DNA of 64,000 nucleotides. Source: Glycine soja (taxonomy: Eukaryota > Streptophyta > Magnoliopsida > Fabales > Fabaceae). The translations under genes were made by a program, and so were the position numbers. Where the stretch lies: contig NC_041010.1 of NCBI RefSeq assembly GCF_004193775.1, forward strand, positions 40,537,562 through 40,601,561, in the 5' to 3' direction. Of the stretch, positions 47,501-64,000 are shown one piece after another (position 1 is the first letter of the stretch; the number at the start of each line of letters is the position of its first letter). The notes below the pieces were generated by a model. It was not told the origin of the DNA, made no database searches, and saw only the letters and a list, made by a program, of their open reading frames with translations.

Positions 47501-50500
47501 ATGCTAAAACTGTCATAACCACTAAACCAGCATCAGACTTGTTCTAACATCTGCAAAATTTAAGTTATATTAAATCATTGGTATAAAGTTTAACACACAT
47601 AATAAAAATGAATCATGTGGTTTAATTAGTAACCCATTGGTTCGACCAATGACCCAATGATCTAATAACCTAACCGAGTCAATGACCGGTCTGGTTCTGA
47701 TAACACTCTTACAGTGTTATTAAATAGCAGCCATGGCTCCACCATGGTGGATTTTTTGGCAACCGCCATAGCCAATTTGTGAAGGGTGGCCCACCATGGC
47801 AGCGTCATAAGGCGCAATGGCGTGTTTATATGGCGGAATTTCTGTCTGCTGCCATGTTCCGCCATCCTCTGTTGATAACACTGCACCGTTTCTAAGTTTA
47901 TATAATGCCTTTTTATTAAATTAACTGTCTTTTTTTGTATTGCAACACAGGGACATTGTTTCTGGGGTTGTTCATTTGCATGAATTGGGAATGATACATC
48001 GGGATTTGAAACCACAAAATGTTCTTATAATCAAGGAAAGATCTTTGTGTGCAAAGCTTTCTGATATGGGGATTAGCAAATGTCTTCTTGAAAATATGTC
48101 TTCTTTGGGTAATAATGCTACTGGTAAGTACTCCCTAAAAGAATAACGAATTTATTTGTGTTCCTAGCATTTGCCATGTGAGTAGCCAATTAAGTCTGGC
48201 ATGAGATGGATATCTATAGATTATTGTGCTTATGACATCTCTTAATATCTTCGCAGTATTTTAGAATGTCTTAGCTTATCCTCAACATATCTTAAAAGAT
48301 CATTATAATTTACTGGAGTGAATTTGTGATCTAACCGAGAAAACAATCTTATGAGTTGTTTCCTAATTTCTTATGTCATTATGGTTAGTAGTCTTATTGT
48401 ATGAGTGAGGAAATAATCTTGTTGTTGTTGTTGATGATGATGTGGTTTGAGTGATACCATTCTGTTACCTACCTATGAGTCTGCTTGGAAACAAACCAAA
48501 GTTTGGTAAACTTATGGCAATCAACATCTTTATGGGGCTTGTCATGATTTTACTAGCGTCATTGTCTCTCGAAAGTTTGATGGTCCTATGCTTACATAAT
48601 TGACAATTGTTGGAATTTACACAGCTGCCCTCTATGTCCTGCCAGTGTTGCCCAGATTACTCCACCAGTCACATTCAAGCCTTCCTATTCACCTACATCT
48701 CCAGTAGCCTATGTGGATATTTTAAGGTGCTTTGTGTTATGGGAGTCCTGCAGTTCTGCAGCCTCTTTTGCGGATATTGTAAAAAATTTTTGCCAATCTA
48801 TCTCACTTGATCTCATTTGTTACTTGAGTCTATGATTTTTGTTCATCTGGCAACAACGACCTTTTCTTCAAACTTTCTCTTTCCGATTTTTTACCTACTG
48901 TCACTTTAGCCATGATTCCCAAACTCAATCTCAAGGGATTGACACTTCCCATCCTTCTTTTCTCTATTAGTTGATTATGTATTTATATTTATTGTCGTCC
49001 CTGTAATTCACTTCTTGGTTTCTCCCTCCTTTTTGCTTTTGGTTTCTCTCAGTAATTCACATTTTGGTGTCTCCGTCCTTACTGCTCAATACTTGATTAA
49101 CTGAATGCCCCCTTTTGTGTTTGATAATTGATACTAGGTTCTTCACTCTGTTTTTCCTCTTCAACCCTTGTATTCTCTTCCCTGTTGTGTCCTTGAGTCA
49201 GCTTGTTATGTCCATATTCATTAATCTCACTCCTGGTCAGGTTTTGACAAAATTATTGCCCCATGTGGGTATACCTTAAATGTGTTTCACTGTCCCAAAA
49301 GGTTTATGTTGTTGTTTTTCCTACTCAAAACCTCATAAAAAAACTTCGTACCCCATTGCCCAGAGGCTCTTCGCTATGCGAAGGTAACCTCATATCTGCC
49401 AGTATTTCCTTTGATATTATTCTCTTCTTTATGTCTTCTACTTTGCCTATTCCTCCTCTTCCTGGGCTAGTTGAGGTGGCTACACCACAGCCTCTCTTAT
49501 CAAGGAACCTTACACTATTTCTTGCCCCTTCTACAACTATCATGAGGACAACAGCCTCCTTCAGAGCCCCTACCTCCTCTGGATGCTACTGAAGTCACTG
49601 CAGACTCACCTTGGGACCCAGCTCCTTTACTAACCCTGTCATTGCCTCCCAAACCTGACCTTCAATGCATTCCAATCATCTTTGCTGAGTTATTTTCTAT
49701 GGTACTTGTGTTGCAGATGCTTGTCCAACATCTCCACATCCTCAAATTGTCATTTCAGCTATGGCTTATGGGGCCAACATTATTTTTAAAACTATTTTAT
49801 TTTTAACAAGCTGAAAGCTTATTATTTTAACTTTTAACTCCAGGGAAGGGTTAGAATATATTCTCAAAACATCTCCAAAGTATTTTAGAATGTCTTGGCA
49901 TGTCTTCAATATATCTCCTAAAATCATTATAATTTATTGTGGGATCAATTGATCTAATTTAGGAAGTAATTTTAGGAGTTGTTTCCTAATTTTGTTTTCT
50001 TTCCCAATTTGTTTCCATATCAATCCAATATTATTCAGATTTCAGACTCAACTTTAACACTGATATGTAAAGTACGTCTATTCACTTTTTCCTTTTTTTG
50101 TTCCTTTTTCATATCAGCTTGAGCAGCTTGGTTTTGTTGAATCCTACATTTTAATCTGCAATACTTTATAATTAGTTTATTATTCTCGTGCTAAGGTTTA
50201 CTGGCTTAATTGCAGGTGGTGGCAGTTCAGGTTGGCAGGCACCAGAACAACTTGTTCGAGGACGTCAAACCCGGGCAGTAGATGTATTTAGTTTAGGTTG
50301 TGTCCTTTTTTTCTGCATTACTGGAGGAAGACATCCATTTGGAGAACGTATTGAACGGGATATCAATATTTTGAAAAATCAAATGGATCTTTTCTTATTG
50401 GAGTTCATTCCTGAAGCCAAAGATCTTATTAGTTGTTTATTAAACCCTAACCCTGATCTAAGGTAAATCATTCTCATTCAATGCATTTTCTGGAGAATGG

Positions 50501-52982
50501 AAATATCTTTTTTCATATACCTTCATAACTTTTCATCTTGTGATGACTTGCTTAATTGGTATGTGGTAAAAAATGGTGAAGTCTCAAAGTCCAAATTATG
50601 CATAATAAGATAAGATGTAAGAGTGTACCCTATTTTGGTAATATCTAATGATCAAATCTATTGGAGTAATTTGTGTTTTTCAAGGTCTGCTGCTATCAGT
50701 ATTCAGGGGGTCATTTCCACAACTTACTTTGTGCCCCTTCACTCTCTTCTCTAATTTAATTACACGTTTCTTTTTTATTTTATTTATTATTAAAAGTAAT
50801 GCATACAGCTGTGGCCTAGTGAATGAGGCACAGTTGGCTTATTCTTTTCCAAAAGTCCTCAATTTACAAATATGAGAAAAAAAATGGGGCTGAAGGTGCT
50901 TTGCCTTGGATGCACATGCATGTGAAGGTGCAGTCAGTGCAAAAGAATTTTTATCATCAGGCAATAATAATGAAGAAATGGTATTAATTACTAGCCACTT
51001 TAATTACTAGTGCCATTTCCCCTATTTGTTAAGGAGTCACAAGGGCAGGCTATCATTTGCACATGATTGACAAAACTTGACAAATATGAAACATTCAATT
51101 GAATAAATTAAAATTAGAGGGATTATTTGGTAGCTCCTATAATATGAGGGATTGGAAGTATATGTGTTGCCAAATATCAACTATCTTAAAAGCTTTAGCT
51201 TTTAGATAGAGGTCCATCGATGTTGTTATATCTCTAGCATTTATCTGTAATTCTCTGGTTACAGGCTAGCTATTTCATTTAATATTTCATTTATTTCCAG
51301 GCCAAAGGCGACTGAAGTATTGTACCATCCTTTTTTCTGGAGTTCCGAGATGAGACTTTCCTTTTTACGTGACACCAGTGACAGGGTGGAACTGGAGAAT
51401 AGAGAGACAAATTCTGATCTTTTGGTGACATTAGAAAGCGTTGCTACAGTGGCCTTGGGTGGAAAATGGGATGAAAGGATGGAACCAACTTTCATTGCTA
51501 ACATCGGTCATTACCGGCGGTACAATTTTAACAGTGTTCGAGACTTGTTGCGAGTTATGAGAAACAAACTAAATCATTATAGAGAATTGCCTCGAGAAAT
51601 CCAGGTTCTTTCTTGGTTAACATTTATTAGATAAATTTGTTCTTTCATTTTTATTTTAGTTGGATAGGCTTTGCAACATGATGAGGGGTGGGATTTTGTT
51701 AACTTACTCCATACCGCATCCTTTGGCCTGAAATTAATGCTCGACTCCTATCTACTCAACATGTCTTGGGAACGAAATCTCATGCCCACCTGTATAAAAG
51801 AATAACAAATTGGCACCCTACTTGTCTTGCTTAACCTCATTCCCAGGAAAATTTCAAACAAATTTATAGCAATAGCAAAAATTAATCAGCCATAATGCAG
51901 ACCACCATCTCATGTTTGAAAATATGAAGTTAACCAAATATAGAGACACTTCAAAAGAACATTAGTAACCAATTATCAAATTTAATAAGTTTTTATTCAT
52001 GGGGTGTGAGGTAGATTGGCCCTAAACTCACATCCCATGTTTTTGCAAGAGTATAACCCCAAACTGCTCCAAACCCCACGGAGACCAGGTTTGGAACCTT
52101 TGGGGTGGGTACAAGTGGCTCTGAAGATCTACTGTAAAAGTTGGAACTTTTGTACCTGATTGGTTTAGATGTTCATTATCAGAACCATGTTTAGAACTTA
52201 GCAACCCATATATCATCTTAGTAAAATGTAAAATGCATTCTCGCCAATATTGATTTACATCATTTTCAAGGTGCCTTGTGTATGTTGAGCAGAAGTGAAA
52301 AAATATAGCAAGTTTGATTATTTTCCAAGATTTCCTTTATGTCAATTATACTGAGTTGGTTCCTCAATATATCGTGATATGTTTTTAGTAAACTGTTATT
52401 TTCAAAGTGATTTTGCATTACAATACCAAGAAAACTACTCTTTTATTTATTTATTTTTGCAAATTGCAATCAATTTTTACAAAATTAAGTCTCTAATATC
52501 TAAACCTGTTTGCATGGTAGTGTGGTACAATCAAATTCCCTATAACATAGGTGGTTTGTTATCAAAATGTTCAAGGCAGCATTCTGCCCATTGTAAGCAT
52601 TGGCAGAACAAAATAGGGAGTTCATACCTGAAATATTTGAATTCTGAGGGATAATTAGATTTCTTATTTTTTGGGTACTTGAGTGAGGCTTTTCCCCATC
52701 CCAACAAAGATTTTCTTGATTTGTAGAATTCAGATTTATGCTGTAGTTTGAAGAAAATCTTTAATCATAACGATATGATAGCTTTCTCCATCCATCCATC
52801 ATGTATATATGGTTTCTAATTTCGCACTGGCTTTTCAGGAACTTGTAGGACCTGTTCCTGAAGGATTCTTCAACTACTTTGCAAGTCGATACCCAAGACT
52901 CTTGATTGAAGTTTATAAAGTTATACTCCAATACTGCAAGGAGGAAGAATGTTTCCAAAGATATTTTAAAAATGTTGATTAG
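41507..52982 (+). CDS. IRE1: IRE1-type ER stress sensor kinase/endoribonuclease, complete 7-exon gene
   Basis: IRE1 sits in the ER membrane, senses unfolded proteins in the lumen and splices bZIP60-type mRNA. Exons: 41507-41652, 42746-42998, 44101-45494, 47951-48123, 50216-50462, 51301-51604, 52839-52982. They give 2,661 nt (886 aa) in phase. Order: signal peptide (MKFLPFLISFLFASLIATSG); luminal beta-propeller-like domain with LIVTLDGTMYLVDR; transmembrane helix at about 364-386 (PLILFTVFLLAFSLIYPLVI); basic linker; kinase from about 460 with VAVKRL lysine, HRDLKPQNVLI at about 614, DMG in place of DFG (usual in plants and fungi as recalled) and GWQAPEQL; RNase (KEN) domain ending the protein, with LLRVMRNKLNHYRELP keeping the Arg-Asn and His positions of the active site. 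The exon 1 donor (CC|GTCAGT) was chosen by phase and is the least certain junction. Confidence 0.95.
42164..42270. mobile_element. Stowaway-type MITE in IRE1 intron 1
   Basis: The ends are inverted: 'ctcctctggtccttat' at the left and 'ataaggaccagagggag'-like at the right (ctcc/ggag, one mismatch). TA duplications flank it at 42,162-42,163 and 42,271-42,272. A length of 107 bp and CTCC-type termini fit Tc1/mariner-derived Stowaway elements. Confidence 0.8.
45477..46551 (+). repeat. Duplication covering the end of IRE1 exon 3, its donor and intron sequence
   Basis: Copy 1 (45,477-45,791) starts in coding sequence with 'attactaaaactaatgag' plus donor 'gttggt'. Copy 2 (46,198-46,551) repeats these 24 bases without a mismatch and then matches with scattered differences to a common end 'actgctaggtcag'. 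Shared blocks include 'tattaatagacatat', 'gatattagatctatgatt' and 'tttgggctaggcctaactca'. Copy 2 has an extra internal 'gaatttgggctaggcctaac' repeat. Confidence 0.9.
46570..46715 (+). repeat. Third, diverged copy of the 'tttgataccat...cctaactcaatc' repeat
   Basis: 'ctttgataccattttgaaat' and 'gagcctaactcaatccta' followed by 'gaggattgcccaagtcttta' repeat the middle of the duplicated segments. The same phrases are, from memory, dispersed in legume genomes, so part of the duplication is a mobile or dispersed repeat. Confidence 0.6.
47165..47702. mobile_element. Possible TIR element with 'gaccgg'-rich ends in IRE1 intron 3
   Basis: The left end 'ttggaacggaccggctggtc' is roughly the reverse complement of the right end near 47,680-47,702 ('gaccggtctggttctgataa'). 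The interior is richer in GC than its surroundings and includes the 32-bp tandem repeat at 47,267. Target duplication is not resolved. It may be a non-autonomous hAT or Mutator-like element. Confidence 0.35.
47267..47330 (+). repeat. Perfect 32-bp tandem duplication
   Basis: Two identical adjacent units begin 'caacccgagtataaatcaga' and end 'aaaccggtga' (47,267-47,298 and 47,299-47,330). Confidence 0.93.
47712..47883. mobile_element. Small hAT-like MITE just upstream of IRE1 exon 4
   Basis: Termini are 'cagtgttattaaatagcag' and the inverted 'gttgataacactg', with CAGTGTTAT paired to ATAACACTG exactly. The interior carries several 'gccatgg' or 'ccgcca' palindromic pieces that fold on each other. 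The flanking eight bases (cactctta / caccgttt) match at 5 of 8 positions, a possible worn hAT-type duplication. It ends 67 bp before the exon 4 acceptor. Confidence 0.6.
49130..49620 (+). pseudogene. Heavily decayed copia pol fragment (post-integrase region) in IRE1 intron 4
   Basis: Broken frames read HSVFPLQPLYSLPCCVLESA and CYVHI at about 49,145-49,215, then FHCPKRFMLLFF or YVVVFPTQN at about 49,285, then a Pro-rich stretch with LPIPPLPGLVEVATP at about 49,446. From memory this order follows the copia 'PLYSLPPRVFG..CYVH' block and the 'KCVFLGYSR.QKGYRCY' and Pro-rich linker between integrase and RT. Heavy decay makes this tentative. No LTRs are seen. Confidence 0.5.
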
Positions 52983-53728
52983 TTCCTTGGCATCGTTTGG
53001 ATGGCCTGAGAATATAAAGGCAAAGACTGATTGCAGCATGAAGCAGATTATGTTGATATTTTATGAGTGTAATTATGTATATGTATATTAATATTAATCC
53101 AACCTAAAGTTACATGTGTCAGTGTGTGCACATATATAGTTATATGCATACGTCGTCTTATACAGGATTATGCTATCATTAACTGTTCATCAAATGTAAT
53201 CACTAGCATACTAAGGATTCAACATTTCGACAAAAAAATTTATTCTGCAATAATAGAGGTTAAAGATCCTTTTGATTTGATTATATACTCTTATAACTTG
53301 GATATAATAAAACAAATAATAATAAAAAGGCCCTGAAATGTGAAATTGTAATTATTTAATTACTAATTTGGACTCTATATTTATCTATACTTGATTGTAT
53401 GTGTTACAATAGTCCAAGTTAACGAAATTAAAAGGCAGCTATCAAGAGGAACTAAAATGCATTAAATTTGCTTATCCAGGACTTCAGAAATTACAAAGAT
53501 TATTTCATTCAATATTATGTATCCTACACAAACCATAAGTAACGACAAAAATTGCAAAGCCACCTTGTCCCCACACTTACACCACAATCCAACACAAGTT
53601 GATATATCTTACAAATAGGGAATGTAGTAGAAAGCCAGCAGTTACAATAGGGAATGAAGAATGAAGTGTGATGCACAAGTAGTTAGTACAAGAGGCTACA
53701 AAATTATGAGCAAATAAATATGCAACAG
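52983..53728. other. Convergent 3' interval between IRE1 and the GLR gene
   Basis: 746 bp separate the two stop codons, so both 3' untranslated regions must lie or overlap here. The sequence is AT-rich. No further gene, repeat family or terminator-like element was recognised. Confidence 0.6.
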
Positions 53729-57857
<4,129 letters not shown>

Positions 57858-58905
57858 TATCAATCACACTGCTCAACAAACAAGTAAAGCAACATCCTAA
57901 GAGAATTAAAAAAGAGGAGGGATATTAAGAAAGTAAAAAGTTAAACACTCATCCACAAAACTGTGACTTTCAAAACATTAAGCATTAACTGCACTTCACA
58001 ATCAAGACCTTATTTGGCATGTTAAGCTAATTCCAGGCCAAGTAACCCAAAACAAAAACATAAGACACAAAGTTGTAAAGCGCATCTCAAACACAACCAT
58101 GATAGGAAAGAATAAAGCATTAATGTTCCTCCCATTAAAGCAAAAAAAGTAGCAGATTGCAAGGGGAAATAACAGCATGTGAATAATATAGAACTTTAAT
58201 CAAAGAGATGAATGCACCTGAAGTTTAATTCAAAGTATAGTAGCTGACATCTATATTCAGCAGCAAAGTGGTCCAGAAAACCTGATGTTTGGTTCAATTT
58301 GAGAATAAAAACATCAACTTTACATGTACCCAGATAGAAAAAAAAATCAACTTTAATCAGGAGTAGTGTAAGACCATTGTAGATTTTGGAGAATCAGATA
58401 AAAACTGTGAAGAAGGGGAAAAGGGCAGATCTTAAAAGGAAATTTTTATTGATGGTGTTGATGAGAGTGAGAATAAAGTTCATAAAAATGAAGGCTATTC
58501 ACCAGGGGATGCTATTGGTAATGGTATTGCTTTTTCTTTCTTTTTTATTTTGCTTTTCTAGTATAAAGCCAAAAACGACACTTGTGGCATCAATATAATA
58601 TCTTTGTGGTGGCGAAAGTTCTTGAACGACAAACTCTTCATTCCATTTTCAATACCACTGTTCACTGTACATTAGTGAGAGAGAGAGAATTGTTTTGACT
58701 GGCTTGGTGACTTGGTGTCAATTACTGTAACTAAGTGGATAAAATGTTTTCGTTGGAAAATAAAAAGGATAAATACCATTTTAGTTTTGTAAGTCCGTGA
58801 CTAATTATGATTGCAAAATAAAAAAAATTAATTTAATTTTTGAATGTATAAAAAATTGATAAATTAATCTTGTTATTAAATTTATAAAATCATTTTATTT
58901 TATTA

Positions 58906-59004
58906 GTAAATTATAATATTTGAAGATAAATTTGACAATATTTATATTTTTAAAAAGTAAATTATAATATTTGAAGATAAATTTGATAATATTTATATTT
59001 TTAG
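58906..59004. repeat. 51-bp tandem repeat, two copies
   Basis: 'agtaaattataatatttgaa' and the following 'gataaatttgacaatattta' recur with a period of 51 bases. One clear substitution (gacaat/gataat) separates the copies. Confidence 0.88.
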
Positions 59005-62000
59005 AACCAATTTTGAGATTAAGTTATAAAGTTTAGAAATTAATTTGTTATTAAATTTTTCTACAAGATCAATATATCATATATTTTTATACATTTAAAT
59101 ATTAAATTTAAATTTTTTATCTTTTAAAGATTAATTTATTATTATTTTACACATTCAAAAACCAAAATATAGATATTTACCTATATACAAATTATGACGT
59201 TTAGATTAAGTTTCAATTCTATCAAAATTAATTTTAAAGTTAAGTCAAGCGAAAAAGTAATAAATAATTATTTTAATTTTTACTATGATTTTAGATTATC
59301 AAAATTGATTCCAGGTGGTATCTATGTACTACACATTATAAGCATACTTACATAAGAGTACTTATTACAAGTTTGATAATAAAAAAATATCAAAATAAGA
59401 AAAGAATATACAGAAGATTATAGGTCATTTTTATAATTTTAAATAAATTCTGTATAAATGCTTTCAAACACTCGTAAACAATTAGAACAAAATTTTTCAT
59501 TTAATTATTGATAAATTTATTGTAAAAACCTAGAATCTTATCTCATATTTCATATTTATATCTATATATACGCATGTTATTAAAATGTTCTAATTAACTT
59601 AGTTATAATATATGTAAATTATTATACATTTTTTAATATTTTAATTCAGTTCCTCCCATTAAAAAGAATATACACGAACACGAGTATTTTTCACATGATG
59701 TCGTTAGTTAATATTAAATTCTCACTATAATATTTTTATGTATGTACTTTTAATGTAAAATTTATTTTACCAATTAATAAAAAGTAATTCTTAATATAAC
59801 TTTAAATATAATTATTAATAAATTTATTATATTTATATATATATATATATGAAGTTTGTGAATAAAATAACAATATAGAATATCTTTTACACTGCATGTA
59901 TTATTTTATTAGTAGTGTGTTGAAATAAAATTATTTTCTTTTTTGTGAAAGGGAGAGGCCTAAAAGCCCCACCACAAAAAAACCACTACTAGTATCCAGG
60001 TAGGAAAGACAATGAAAGTACATCATCACCCATCGAGAGAAACCGACGAAAAGGAGCTGAATGAAAAACACACGTATCAATATATCGTGCAGCAAAGATA
60101 GAGACCAAGATTAGCTTTTTCTTTTAAGCTTAGAAATCAGAGATAGATATAAAAAACATATATTATGTTTAATTAATTTAGACTCATTCGATAGAAATCA
60201 TGTTTAGTTAAAACGATTAGCTTCTCTAATTAATTGTTATGAATTTTAATGCTATTTATAAATAAAAAATAAATGAATTTCTCAAACAATCATTCCGAGG
60301 GAATGTTGTGACATGGGAAGCGTGAAAATGAAACGAAAACACGTGATTGGTGAATGGGACGGTAAGTGACAACACTTTCCCACATAAATTAATGGCAAAA
60401 TGACTAATGGGCCCCCCCTCTAATGGGTGCAACTACAGAACAGAGTGTCACTACTTACCAAAGCTGGATGGAAACAAACTCCAATGACAACACAGATTAG
60501 ATTATGGGTATTTAACCAAAGGATTGGGGGTTAAATCTTATTGTATTCTTTGAGAATTATTTATTTAATGTGATAACACAAATTAGATTATGAGTATGTA
60601 ATTAAAGGATTGATCCTCTGTTAGATTTTATTATATTTATACGAGTGATACTTATTTATTTGATGGGAGAATATTTTTTATTTTTATTGTGTGCAAATAA
60701 ATTTTGGATTAATATTAGTTAAATATTTTAAATGAAATTAGTCTTTCACCTAATAAAATAGAAGACATCCGTGACATTTAAGACAAAAAAATTATGGGTA
60801 TGTTTATGTAAATAATTTAGTTGTATTTTATTTCCTAATAACTACTTATTAAATATAAACCTCTTGATAAATTTGGCTACAAAATTTATTGAGAGAAAAA
60901 TAAATAAAAAATTATCATAGTAATTTTTTATATAATTTATTAAAATAAGTTAAAAAGTTATTATTATATTTGCTCATGCTCAGGAAAAAGATTTTGCATG
61001 TTCTTGTATAATCATTGAAAAATGACTTTGAATGAAATTTATTTTAGTTAAAATTAATTTTGAAGTTATTTGATTAATGTTTAAATGTTTTTAATTTTTA
61101 TTATAAAATCAAGTTAAAAGTAAAATTTAATATAAAAATTTGAATCTAATACAAGCAGCTAAAAACTGTTTCAAATCATAATTAATTATAAACTCAAAAT
61201 CAATTATGAATTTTTCTCTAATGTAAAATCAAACATATAAAAGTATATTTAAAATCAATTTTAGATTCATAATCAATTTGAAATTAAACCCACTTTATTT
61301 AAAAAAAGCAAAACCTACTTAGATAATTTTTATGACTCAAAAAGATTAGTCTAGTAAGTTATAAGGATATCTTGCAATCAAGAAAGAAAAAAAAATGGTT
61401 ACAAGTAACTTCAAATATTTTTTTGAACAATCTTAAATTATCTCATAGTTTGAAAATCACCCCTTTCTTTAGATAATTGTTGCAGCACGATGCCCATTTT
61501 TGGGCGACTTTCTTTTGTGCTCACGTTGCCGTCTAATCCAGCAACTTGCTATATACCCAGGAAACTACCATGAATAATGAATGTGCCAAAAAAGATGTCA
61601 TTGCATATTTTAGTGTGATTGATGAAATAAATACTACAAATACAATAGTAACAAAAGTCATATTTTACTGTATGACATGAATCACTTGTTTTTCAGGTTA
61701 ATTATAAAGACTAATTCTTTAATTATAAATGTTATTTATCACTAAATTTCTCTTAATAACTTTGTCTTCTTTTTTCCTTCTCCTTCTCCTCCTTCTCACA
61801 ACATTAATTAACCACAAATAATTAGGTTAACACTCCAAACACTATATATCATTTGCATCAAACCCAAATATTATTAATAGAATAAAGAAAACAAAAGCAT
61901 GGGAGGACATGAACCAAACCCATGTACAATCATTTGAACTTAAATGATGAAAGATCATATCTATTATGGAAAAATCCTCCCTAATGAAAGTAGGTATTAA

Positions 62001-62069
62001 ATACCACCAAAAGAAACCTTGTATGCTAGGACTATGAGAGACAAACTTATTTACACAATTGTTATCTTC

Positions 62070-62076
<7 letters not shown>

Positions 62077-62101
<25 letters not shown>
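62077..62101. repeat. (AT) microsatellite
   Basis: A run of about 12 AT units lies in the downstream flank of the second GLR gene. Confidence 0.85.
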
Positions 62102-62105
<4 letters not shown>

Positions 62106-62580
62106 ATTTCGATCATTTTGTAGATCAATTCAAATCTTTTGGTGAGAAAATAAAAAAACCTTTTAAAGCGGCACATATTTTAGTTTTATAAAAAGATACA
62201 ATCTTTCATTATTTTGGAAATTTCTTATTCACAACAATTTAGTAAAATCATGTAAAGCTCCATGAACCTTTTCCAAATAGGTAGACAAAACCATCAAAAT
62301 TTTGAGGGGTAATCACACTCTTAAGGTCATGCCTAACCTAGTTAATTATCCCATAGAGACATTAGGTGTCATTGGTGTAAGAAGAACATATCTCTCTTAT
62401 TTTTAGTATGTGCCACACACACATATTTCACACAATAATAGAAAAAACATACTTAACGATTAAATCAAGAATGAGTCAAACCCAACCTTTTGTGCTCACT
62501 ATGAACATATTTGCTATTATTAAATAAATATTGTCCATTTAAATTACAAGTGCTCCTAGATTTAGCATAGGTTATAATAG

Positions 62581-64000
<1,420 letters not shown>

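Larger units (their letters stand above)
57858..62580. other. Intergenic region between the two GLR genes
   Basis: The right flank of the first GLR (57,858 to about 58,700) likely holds its leader and promoter; a GA-rich 'gagagagagagaat' lies at about 58,677. The rest is AT-rich with a 51-bp tandem repeat (58,906), TA runs (about 59,837 and 62,077) and no recognisable coding region or transposon. The last few hundred bases should include the 3' untranslated region of the second GLR gene. Confidence 0.55.

Noticed and set aside
57858..57863. GLR frame extended upstream by a TTG codon
   Set aside because: A nuclear plant gene should start at ATG; the first ATG of the frame is at 57,857 and begins a normal signal peptide.
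58386..58598. 70-codon frame with a hydrophobic stretch upstream of the first GLR gene
   Set aside because: It lies on the strand opposite to the GLR promoter/leader, with no homology recognised and skewed codon use; probably chance.

Overview
This is plant nuclear DNA: AT-rich, intron-rich genes with GT/AG junctions, long AT microsatellites and several kinds of plant transposon. The gene set (MLO, PIN-LIKES, IRE1, two clade-3-type glutamate receptor-like genes) and LTR sequence full of 'gcttaagcg' motifs suggest a legume, probably Glycine or a near relative. The species is inferred from memory of such repeats, not proven.

Layout. 1-6.0 kb is intergenic with repeat remnants. 6,387-25,161 (-) is a complete 15-exon MLO gene. 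Its 13.3-kb intron 4 holds a nest of LTR retrotransposons: an old LTR with a hairpin array, a decayed Ty3/gypsy element of Retand/Tat type (with an antisense reading frame and minisatellites) inside it, and a younger Ty1/copia element (11,767-16,450, perfect 5-bp target duplication) inside the 5' LTR of the gypsy element. 25.2-33.6 kb is AT-rich intergenic DNA with a dead copia fragment and a dead LINE fragment. 33,647-39,658 (+) is a 10-exon PIN-LIKES (PILS) auxin carrier gene whose intron 2 carries a solo LTR with a perfect target duplication. 41,507-52,982 (+) is a 7-exon IRE1 kinase/RNase gene whose introns hold MITEs, an internal duplication and a copia remnant. 53,729-57,857 (-) is a complete 6-exon glutamate receptor-like (GLR) gene, convergent with IRE1. 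62,581-64,000 (-) is the 3' part of a second, related GLR gene running off the window.

The genes do not form a pathway. They act separately in calcium/cell-wall or pathogen responses (MLO), auxin homeostasis at the ER (PILS), the unfolded protein response (IRE1) and amino-acid-gated calcium signalling (GLR). Exon boundaries were assigned by hand from reading-frame continuity, splice dinucleotides and family conservation. For all four complete genes the exon lengths add up in phase with no internal stop.

I found no evidence of a wholly new biological system. The most notable structures are the nested insertion in MLO with a weak splice donor, a 66-bp perfect copy of the PILS exon 1/intron 1 junction fused to a LINE remnant, a duplicated exon-3 end plus splice donor inside IRE1 intron 3, and the antisense frame of the gypsy element.
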